A stretch of DNA of 5,914 nucleotides from JANXPZ01 sp034678345 (GTDB lineage Bacteria; Eisenbacteria; RBG-16-71-46). This document shows positions 1 through 5,256 of the stretch, piece after piece; the first letter of the stretch is position 1; each line of letters starts with the position of its first letter. The notes beneath the pieces were generated by a model. That model worked only from the letters and a program-made list of their open reading frames with translations. It was not told the DNA's origin and did no database searches. The position numbers were made by a program, and so were the translations under genes. The DNA lies in contig JAXDBZ010000252.1 of assembly GCA_034678345.1 (NCBI GenBank), positions 1 through 5,914 on the forward strand, read 5' to 3'.

Positions 1-701
1 GCGACTTGACCGGACCGCGGATCGGCCTGTCCTTCGTGGGAGGATCCACCACGGTGCGGCCGGACGCCGTCCTCAGCGTGGACCTGTTCGACGAGAGCGG
101 CATCCTCACCACGAACCACACGCCGCAGAACGGCATCATCGTGACGATTGACGGCAACACGACCACGCGCGCCGACATCACCGGGACGTTCCGCTACGCC
201 GCGGACTCGTACCAGTCGGGCCAGGCCACCTACACGCTGCCGAACCTGGCCGAGGGGGCCCACACGGTGAGCGTGAGCGCCGCCGACAACCTGGCGGCCG
301 GGCTCAGCGCGGGCGCGCACCGCTCGCGGGCCAGCCTCGACTTCACCGTCGTGGCGCAGCCGAGCCTGCGCATCAGCCACGCCTACCTCTTCCCCAACCC
401 GACGCGGTCGGGCGGTGGCGGTGGCGGTGGTCAGTTCGTCGTGGACGCACCCGGGGACTCCGTCAACGTGCTGCTCCGCATCTACACGGCCTCGGGACGG
501 CTCGTCCGGACGCTGACGCGGTTCGGTGGGCTGGGGCAGATCCAGCTGCCCTGGGATGGCCTGGACGAGGAGGGGCAGGCGCTGGCCAACGGCGTGTACT
601 TCTTCCGCGCCCACGTGAACCTGCGGGCCGGGGACGGGTCGAGCAGCCCGGCCCAGAAGGCGGACGCCGACGGCCGATTCGTGATCGTGAACCGGGATTA
701 G
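1..701 (+). CDS. porU: PorU-like T9SS sortase (C25 family), C-terminal part, 5' truncated
   Basis: This is the last 232 or so codons of a larger gene. Reading codons start at position 3 and the stop is TAG at 699-701. In Bacteroidota, PorU is the surface cysteine protease that cleaves the C-terminal sorting domain from T9SS cargo and attaches the cargo to the surface. The catalytic Cys/His region would lie upstream, outside the window, so activity cannot be judged. What is visible matches the tail of C25/PorU proteins. First comes an Ig-like segment opening with GPRIGLSF, then DLFDESGI and TIDG, then an AEGAHTVSVSAAD strand. A FlgD/CTD-like module follows, with FPNP (390-401), YTASGRLVR and WDG...LANGVY (552-599). 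A seven-glycine tract (411-431) follows NPTRS. The next gene encodes a PorV-like barrel, and porU-porV adjacency is known from Porphyromonas gingivalis, which supports the call. Alternatives are another C25 peptidase or an unrelated secreted protein ending in a FlgD-like domain. Confidence 0.8.
   Translation, partial: DLTGPRIGLSFVGGSTTVRPDAVLSVDLFDESGILTTNHTPQNGIIVTIDGNTTTRADITGTFRYAADSYQSGQATYTLPNLAEGAHTVSVSAADNLAAGLSAGAHRSRASLDFTVVAQPSLRISHAYLFPNPTRSGGGGGGGQFVVDAPGDSVNVLLRIYTASGRLVRTLTRFGGLGQIQLPWDGLDEEGQALANGVYFFRAHVNLRAGDGSSSPAQKADADGRFVIVNRD
411..431 (+). repeat. Hexanucleotide GGCGGT repeat encoding poly-Gly
   Basis: Three tandem copies of GGCGGT followed by GGT lie in frame and encode seven consecutive glycines just after the FPNP motif of the PorU-like C-terminal domain. 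Related domains usually pass from PNP into the first beta strand with only a few residues between, so this looks like an expanded flexible linker. A change of one hexamer would add or remove two glycines without shifting the frame. Confidence 0.8.
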
Positions 702-768
702 ACGCCCGACCAGTGCCAACGCTCTGTGCGGCAATGGGTTGGGGGCGTCGAGTGATGTCGGGCATGAA

Positions 769-800
769 GGGATGGGCCCGGGCCCGTCCGGGTAGTTGGG
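769..800 (+). other. Candidate G-quadruplex motif in the porU-porV intergenic region
   Basis: Five GGG tracts lie at 769-771, 774-776, 780-782, 790-792 and 798-800, separated by loops of 2, 3, 7 and 5 bases. Any four in a row satisfy the common G3N1-7 consensus on the + (mRNA-sense) strand. More G-runs flank it at 736-738, 741-745, 760-762 and 810-815. The same bases can instead fold into the hairpin at 770-789. Function is unknown. A GC-rich genome makes chance matches more likely, but this cluster sits in the only sizeable non-coding gap of the window. Confidence 0.45.
770..789 (+). repeat. GC-rich inverted repeat / hairpin, terminator-like without a U-tract
   Basis: Positions 770-777 pair with 782-789 in eight pairs, one of them G-U, around a CCGG loop. 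The core is the perfect palindrome GGGCCCGGGCCC (774-785). It lies about 70 bases after the PorU-like stop. No run of T follows, so it does not meet the usual intrinsic-terminator pattern. It could slow or attenuate transcription, or protect a 3' end. Confidence 0.45.
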
Positions 801-828
801 AGAAAGCGCGGGGGGTCCGGTGTAGTAT
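796..828 (+). promoter_or_regulatory. Weak candidate promoter for porV and downstream genes
   Basis: A TTGGGA box at 796-801 and a TAGTAT box at 823-828 lie in the most AT-containing part of the gap upstream of porV. The 21-base spacing is longer than a standard sigma-70 promoter, so the pairing is poor. TAGTAT is the better element and could act with another, unrecognised upstream box. The stretch after it (829-880) would form a leader of about 45-50 bases. Confidence 0.25.
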
Positions 829-864
829 TCCAGACCGCTTGCCGTGGGGGATCGTCGTACCGAC

Positions 865-870
865 GGAGGA
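865..870 (+). promoter_or_regulatory. Ribosome binding site of porV
   Basis: GGAGGA lies 10 bases upstream of the ATG at 881. It is the clearest Shine-Dalgarno sequence in the window. It fixes the porV start at 881 rather than at any in-frame codon further upstream, and the protein so produced begins with a proper signal peptide. A short inverted repeat, CGTCG (853-857) with CGACG (861-865), touches its first base and could partly hide it. Confidence 0.75.
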
Positions 871-880
871 AGATAGAACC

Positions 881-1849
881 ATGTGCCTCAAGCGTAGCGT
901 AATCGCCCTCTTCGCCGGGCTCCTGTTCGCGGCGCCGGCTTTCGCCCAGGGGACGGGTCGGTCCCTGGACATCCAGCCCGGCGCCCGCGAGAACGGCATG
1001 GGAGCGGCGGGGGTCGCCCTGGCCGAGGATGCCTCGGGAATGACCTGGTGGAACCCGGCCGGGCTGGGCTTCGCCCAGAAGCCCGCGGTCCAGCTCACCT
1101 ACGCCCAGCTCGTGCCCGGGCTGGCCAACGACGTGAGCTACAACTACGCCGCCTACGTGCAGCCGGTCGAGGGCTGGGGCGCGTTCGGCATCGGCATCAT
1201 CTTCCTCGACTACGGCGAGAGCATGGAGGTGGGGCCGGGCGGGGAAGAGCGGGGCACGTTCGGCTCGAACGAGTTCTCCCCGGCGCTCTTCTACGGCACC
1301 CGGCTGCTGCCGGACCTCGCCGTGGGCGCGTCGGTCAAGTACATCCGCATCCAGCTCGCCCCCTCGAGCCTCGAGGGGGTGGGCCAGACGTTCGCCATCG
1401 ACGTGGCCGGCCTGTACCGGATCCCGGTGGCGCGGCTGCGGCTGGGCGTGAACCTGCAGAACCTGGGGCCGAGCGTGACCTTCATCAACGAGGACGAGTC
1501 CAGCCCGCTGTCGCGGAACCTCAGGACGGGCCTGGCCTGGGACGTCTTCGCGCGCTCCGGGTTCGGCTCGACGCTGGCGGCCGACTTCAACCAGTCGCTC
1601 GTCACCGACAAGTTCCGCACCTACCACGGCGGTCTCGAGCTGAAGTACGCCAATCCCGGCGGCACGGGGCTGGGCGAATTCGGCATCGCCGGCCGCATCG
1701 GCTACTACTACGACGAACTCGGGGAGATCAAGGACCTGACGTACGGCATCGGCCTCACCTGGGCGAAGCTGAGCCTGGACTACGGAGCCGTGCCGCAGTC
1801 CACCACGCTGCCGCACGTCAACAAGATCAGCCTGGGCTACCGCTTCTGA
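881..1849 (+). CDS. porV: PorV/PorQ-family outer-membrane beta-barrel (T9SS shuttle)
   Basis: The protein has 322 residues. Known PorV proteins are FadL-like barrels that take T9SS cargo from the translocon and deliver it to the PorU sortase at the outer membrane. Residues 1-22 form a signal peptide: K4-R5, a hydrophobic stretch, then AFA before Q23. The mature N-terminus carries the family signature, with NGMGAAGVALAED at 38-50 and WWNPAGLG at 56-63. The rest is rich in alternating aromatic and glycine strands (YNYAAYVQP, GIGIIFLDYGE, GRIGYYYDE). It ends in ISLGYRF, whose terminal Phe is typical of the recognition signal for outer-membrane assembly. The length fits the shorter PorV/UPF0164 members. 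A strong Shine-Dalgarno site and the signal peptide fix the start. The upstream PorU-like gene and the downstream cargo-like protease favour PorV over PorQ. The next gene starts 29 bases after the stop, so co-transcription is likely. Confidence 0.88.
   Translation: MCLKRSVIALFAGLLFAAPAFAQGTGRSLDIQPGARENGMGAAGVALAEDASGMTWWNPAGLGFAQKPAVQLTYAQLVPGLANDVSYNYAAYVQPVEGWGAFGIGIIFLDYGESMEVGPGGEERGTFGSNEFSPALFYGTRLLPDLAVGASVKYIRIQLAPSSLEGVGQTFAIDVAGLYRIPVARLRLGVNLQNLGPSVTFINEDESSPLSRNLRTGLAWDVFARSGFGSTLAADFNQSLVTDKFRTYHGGLELKYANPGGTGLGEFGIAGRIGYYYDELGEIKDLTYGIGLTWAKLSLDYGAVPQSTTLPHVNKISLGYRF
1354..1384 (+). repeat. Near-perfect palindrome inside porV
   Basis: The arms CCCCCTCGAG (1359-1368) and CTCGAGGGGG (1370-1379) are exact reverse complements around the single base C1369. 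Including G-T pairs, the match extends to 1354-1384. Each arm contains the CTCGAG palindrome. It lies within the codons for QLAPSSLEGVG, probably a loop of the barrel. No function can be assigned. Confidence 0.6.
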
Positions 1850-1878
1850 GGCGCCCCGGCGGAACCGGGACACGACCC

Positions 1879-4800
1879 GTGCGCGGCCAGCTCCTCCGCC
1901 TCCTCACCGCCGTCCTGCTCGCCGCCGCCTGCGCTCCGCCGCAGGCGGCGCAGGCGCTTCCGGTGCGGCGCGTCGCCCGCGCCGCCGAGGTCGAGCGGCT
2001 GCAGCGCGCCGGGCTGCCGGCGCCCGCGCCGATGACGGCCGCGGAGGAGCGCATCCAGGCCGAGCGCGAGCGCCGCTGGCGCTCGTTCGACGACGTGCTG
2101 AGCGCCCCCGGCGCGGACTGGTCGCTGGCGGCGCAACGGCGCGTCGGCTGGCGTCCCCGCCCCGCGCCCGGGCCGCGCAGCCGGCTCGCCGGCGCGGGGG
2201 CCGTGGCGTGGGCCGAACCCGAGACCATCCGCGTCGCCTTCCTCCGGCTCGACTTCGCCGCCGACCGCGGCGCCTCGACCGGCGACGGCCGCTTCGACCT
2301 CTCGGCGCCCGGGCCGGAGGCCGTCCCCATCGATCCGCCGCCCCACGACCGCACGTTCTTCCAGCGGCACCTCGAGGCGCTGTCGCGTTACTACGACGCG
2401 ATGTCCTACGGGCGCGTGGTCGTCGAGGGCGACGTGTGGCCGCGCGAGGAGGACAGCGCCTACACCCTCTCCGACATGGCGGACTACGGGCCGTGGATGT
2501 TCAGCCAGAGCATCTACGAGGACGCCCTGCGCATGTTCCGCGAGATGTTCTTCGCCGCCGATTCGCAGTCCGCGCTGCGCGGCGACCGCATCCCGTGGGA
2601 CACGTACGACCGCTACTACCTGATCCACGCCGGCGGCGACATGCAGAACGACGTGCTCGGGGACAGCCCGCAGGACATCCCGTCGTTCACCATCTCGGTC
2701 GCCGACAGCGAGGCGGTGATCTTCCCCGACTCGCTCAACCGTCCCATCGACCGGGCCACCATCGTGCCCGAGCTGGGGGCGCAGGACGGCTACTACGGCG
2801 CCATCAACGGCGTGCTGGTGCACGAGTCGGGGCACAACCTCTTCGGCCTCGCCGACCTCTACGACGTGAACAGCGGCTACCCGGTGGTGGGCTACTGGAG
2901 CCTGATGGACAGCGGCAACCTGCTGGGCTCGCGCGTGCAGACCGATCAGGGGGAGATCTACGCCACCGGTCTGCTGCCGCCCAGCGTGGACCCGTGGCAG
3001 CGGGCCTTCCTCACCGACGTGCTCGGCTTCCCCGAGGTGGACTACGGCGGGACGCCGATGGCGATCGCCGACGTCGAGCGCAACCCCGACGTACGGCGGG
3101 TGACGCTGTCGGGCGACGAGTTCCTGCTGCTCGAGAACCGCTACCTCGCCCCGGCCGACACGGTCGAGCTCGACCAGGACTCGCTCACGCGCGTCATCCT
3201 GGGGCCGAAGAGCCCGGACCGCTACGAGTACGACGCGCTCCTGCCGGGCGGCGGCGTCCTCGTCTGGCACGTGGACGACAGCGTCATCCCGTACTCGACC
3301 TCCCTGCGCATCAATCCCGACTACGGCTTCAACACGAACTGGGACCGCCTCGGCGTCTCGGTGCTGGAGGCCGACGGCATGGCCGACCTGGGCGACCCCG
3401 GCTCGCCCTACCTGTTCGGCGCGCCCTTCGACCCCTGGTTCCTGAGCAACAACCCGACGCTGTCGGACTCCACCTTCCCGAACCTCGTGCCGCACACCGG
3501 CGCGCGGCCGCATCGGCGCCTCGACTTCCTCGATGACCCGGGCCGGACCATGCACGTGGCCGCGCGGCGGACCTGGGAGCTGCCGGGCTGGCCCGTCGAG
3601 GCCAAGTTCCCGCCGGGCGGCCCGCTGCTGCTGGCGGTGGACGCCGACGGCGACGGACGGCACGACGTCTGCTGGGCGGGCGGGCCCGACTCGACCGAGA
3701 TGCTGCCCGACAGCAGCGTCGTCGCGGTCCCCGACCCGGACAGCGCGGCGCTCTTCGCCGTGCGGCCCGACGGGCTCTCGCTCGCGGGCACCGCGGACTT
3801 CGCCTTCGCGCGCCTCGACCGCCGGCCGCGACCCGAGCTGGCGGCGCTGCCCGTGGGCGCCTCGGGCGGCGGCCCCGCGTACTTCGCGGTCTCCACCTAC
3901 CCGGCCGGCGCGGACACCAGCAGCCCGGGCGGACGCGTCTGGCTGCTCGACCACACCGGCGCCGTGCGGCCCGGCTGGCCGCCGGCGCTGTCGTCCATCG
4001 TCGTCACGCCGCCCGTGATCGCGGGGAGCTATCCGGACGCCGTCGTCTTCGTGGGGTGTGCGGACGGGTGGGTCTACGCCCTCGGGCTCGATGGCAGCGT
4101 CGTCGGCAGGGCGCAGATCGTGTCACCGTCGTTCGGGATCTACTCCGGCCGACTGGCCGTGACCGAGATGCCGACCATTCCCGGTTGCTGGCGTGTGGCG
4201 GCAGGGACGAGTCAGGGTTGGGTGGGGGTGAGCCGGATGGGGACGTGCGCCATTCCGGCGGCCCACGGGCCGTGGCAGCTGGCCGAGGACAGCACGTTCA
4301 CGCCCGACATGCTGTGGCTCGCCATGGACGGAGCCGCGAGCGCGAGTGCCGCGGGAGGCACGTGCGGCGCGGGCGTCTCGGCGCTCGTCGTCCACGCCGC
4401 CGACAAGCTGTGGGCGGTCTGTCCGGACGGCGTCGGTCTTCTGCCCGGCTGGGGACACTCCTTCACGGACACGCTGGTCGCCGGCCTGGGCGCGGGCGAC
4501 CCCGACGGAGACGGCCTGCCCGAGGTGCTCGCGCAGGACGTGCGCTCCGGGCTCTACTTCGTCAACCGCACCGGCTACCCGTCGCCGGGCTGGCCGCGCA
4601 AGGGACTGGCCGAGGACCTGCGCACCTGGAGTCCGCCCCTCGCCTTCGACGTGGACGGGGACGGCCGCAGCGAGATCGTCGCCCTGAACGGCAGCGGTAC
4701 CGTGGCCGCTCTGCGCGCCGACGGGGTGATCCCCGAGGGCTGGCCACTCGCCAGCGGCAGCGGCGTGTCGGGCTCGCCGGTGGCCGCCGATCTCGACGCC

Positions 4801-5256
4801 GACGGCAGAATCGAGCTGGTCGTGCCGGATCGCTTCGCGCGGCTCTTCGCTTACACGCTGCCGGTGGAGGCCCCGGCCGCCGGCGAGATCGCCTGGACCA
4901 TGCTGGGCGGCGATCCGGGCCGCACCTCGGCGTTGCCCTTGTCCGCAACGCCGGTGGCACCGGCGCCGGCCGCGGGGCCGCTCGAGCGCGGCTCGCTCAA
5001 GGCCTACCCGAATCCGGCGCGCCGCCGGCCGGTCACCTTCGCCTACCGGCTCACCGAGCCGGCCGACGTGGAGTTCCGCATCCTCGACACCTCGGGCCAC
5101 GAAGTGGCCTCGTTCTCGCGCCCCGGCCTGCAGGGCCAGAACGCGCACGTCTGGGAGCCGGGGAGCCTGCCGGCGGGGCTGTACCTGGCGAGGCTGCGTT
5201 TCCGCGGGGCTGCGAGCGACCGGGTCGAGGTCCTGCCGCTGGGGCTGCTGCGATGA
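1879..5256 (+). CDS. Secreted M6-family metalloprotease with propeller-like repeats and T9SS C-terminal sorting domain
   Basis: The 1125-residue product is a predicted zinc protease exported through the Sec system and then T9SS. Residues 1-26 form a signal peptide ending AQA. A short charged, propeptide-like stretch follows to about 110. The M6 catalytic domain spans about 115-480. It has FFQRHLEALSRYYDAMSYG from 160, the zinc motif HESGHNLFGLADLYD (H315, E316, H319, D326), YWSLMDSGN (M343, probable Met-turn), E419-N420-R421, and PGGGVLVWHVD up to D466. Residues from about 565 to 1016 are degenerate 47-50 residue repeats with GWP and DxDGDG loops, closing with WTMLGGDPGRTS (1006-1017). An Ala/Pro-rich linker leads to the sorting domain (about 1034-1125, YPNP at 1043-1046). 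The GTG start at 1879 is chosen because it gives the signal peptide and lies 29 bases after porV. Its Shine-Dalgarno is weak (GGGA, 1867-1870). The next ATG, at 2029, would lose the signal. One extra residue in the zinc motif is unusual for M6. The substrate is unknown. Confidence 0.88.
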   Translation: MRGQLLRLLTAVLLAAACAPPQAAQALPVRRVARAAEVERLQRAGLPAPAPMTAAEERIQAERERRWRSFDDVLSAPGADWSLAAQRRVGWRPRPAPGPRSRLAGAGAVAWAEPETIRVAFLRLDFAADRGASTGDGRFDLSAPGPEAVPIDPPPHDRTFFQRHLEALSRYYDAMSYGRVVVEGDVWPREEDSAYTLSDMADYGPWMFSQSIYEDALRMFREMFFAADSQSALRGDRIPWDTYDRYYLIHAGGDMQNDVLGDSPQDIPSFTISVADSEAVIFPDSLNRPIDRATIVPELGAQDGYYGAINGVLVHESGHNLFGLADLYDVNSGYPVVGYWSLMDSGNLLGSRVQTDQGEIYATGLLPPSVDPWQRAFLTDVLGFPEVDYGGTPMAIADVERNPDVRRVTLSGDEFLLLENRYLAPADTVELDQDSLTRVILGPKSPDRYEYDALLPGGGVLVWHVDDSVIPYSTSLRINPDYGFNTNWDRLGVSVLEADGMADLGDPGSPYLFGAPFDPWFLSNNPTLSDSTFPNLVPHTGARPHRRLDFLDDPGRTMHVAARRTWELPGWPVEAKFPPGGPLLLAVDADGDGRHDVCWAGGPDSTEMLPDSSVVAVPDPDSAALFAVRPDGLSLAGTADFAFARLDRRPRPELAALPVGASGGGPAYFAVSTYPAGADTSSPGGRVWLLDHTGAVRPGWPPALSSIVVTPPVIAGSYPDAVVFVGCADGWVYALGLDGSVVGRAQIVSPSFGIYSGRLAVTEMPTIPGCWRVAAGTSQGWVGVSRMGTCAIPAAHGPWQLAEDSTFTPDMLWLAMDGAASASAAGGTCGAGVSALVVHAADKLWAVCPDGVGLLPGWGHSFTDTLVAGLGAGDPDGDGLPEVLAQDVRSGLYFVNRTGYPSPGWPRKGLAEDLRTWSPPLAFDVDGDGRSEIVALNGSGTVAALRADGVIPEGWPLASGSGVSGSPVAADLDADGRIELVVPDRFARLFAYTLPVEAPAAGEIAWTMLGGDPGRTSALPLSATPVAPAPAAGPLERGSLKAYPNPARRRPVTFAYRLTEPADVEFRILDTSGHEVASFSRPGLQGQNAHVWEPGSLPAGLYLARLRFRGAASDRVEVLPLGLLR
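1923..1950 (+). repeat. Strong GC hairpin within the protease signal-peptide codons
   Basis: CGCCGCCTGCG (1923-1933) is the exact reverse complement of CGCAGGCGGCG (1940-1950), with a six-base loop (1934-1939). This 11-pair, almost all G-C stem begins 45 bases into the protease gene. It is longer than expected for casual pairing, but Ala/Pro codons in a GC-rich genome favour such matches. If it folds in mRNA it could lower protease translation relative to porV. Confidence 0.55.
2821..2865 (+). other. Zinc-binding active site codons of the M6 protease
   Basis: The codons give HESGHNLFGLADLYD, residues 315-329. H315 and H319 are the expected zinc ligands and E316 the general base. D326 is the likely third ligand or its neighbour. 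The usual M6 form, from memory, is HExGHxxGxxDxYD, with Gly at +7 and Asp at +10 from the first His. Here they are at +8 and +11. Confidence 0.75.
3574..4929 (+). repeat. Degenerate 47-50 residue protein repeats (beta-propeller / FG-GAP-like)
   Basis: Five units carry a GW(P) motif with Trp at residues 571, 700, 858, 905 and 955. Four are followed 16-19 residues later by a calcium-loop-like DxDxDGxx(D/E) motif, at 588-596, 874-882, 924-932 and 971-979. The last three units are spaced 47 and 50 residues apart in both motifs. Between the conserved units lie worn copies, for example LDRRPRPEL (646-654). Spacing suggests seven or eight units in all, which suits a closed beta-propeller. Known FG-GAP/VCBS-type repeats of secreted proteins use such loops to bind calcium. 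The role here could be substrate binding or surface adhesion, which is inference. Confidence 0.65.
4978..5253 (+). other. T9SS C-terminal sorting domain of the protease
   Basis: The final 92 or so residues of the protease have the layout of a T9SS sorting domain: AYPNP (1042-1046), a first strand VTFAYRL, then VEFRILDTSGHEV, then LPAGLYLARLRF near the end. It follows an Ala/Pro-rich linker, as expected of a removable tail. Together with the PorU-like and PorV-like genes just upstream, this marks the protease as probable T9SS cargo. Confidence 0.8.

Noticed and set aside
390..599. FlgD flagellar hook-capping protein at the start of the window
   Set aside because: The WDG...LANGVY fold is shared by many FCB C-terminal domains. 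The preceding Ig-like segment and the porV neighbour fit PorU, and there is no other flagellar gene.
713..880. Upstream extension of porV to the ATG at 713
   Set aside because: The added 56 residues look like translated non-coding sequence, and the Shine-Dalgarno site and signal peptide both support the ATG at 881.
698..1873. 391-codon minus-strand open frame across porV
   Set aside because: It mirrors porV codons and crosses the promoter gap; no recognised domain or start signal.
1048..1878. In-frame upstream extension of the protease reading frame, overlapping porV
   Set aside because: It reads the porV gene in a second frame, is low-complexity Arg/Ala/Gly/Pro, and would bury the signal peptide that begins at the GTG at 1879.
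1921..1935. Lipoprotein signal (LLAAAC) in the protease
   Set aside because: The -3 position is Ala rather than Leu, Val or Ile, and a good signal peptidase I site (AQA) follows at residues 24-26. T9SS cargo is normally processed that way.
2208..3536. 442-codon plus-strand frame inside the protease
   Set aside because: It runs in another frame over the M6 catalytic domain and is almost entirely Arg, Ala, Gly and Pro.
1837..3954. 705-codon open frame on the minus strand
   Set aside because: It is antisense to the protease and has a composition of Arg, Val, Gly, His and Ala with no motif, typical of the reverse of GC-rich coding sequence.
4123..5148. Minus-strand open frame in the 3' half of the protease
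   Set aside because: Antisense to well-supported repeats and the sorting domain; low-complexity composition.
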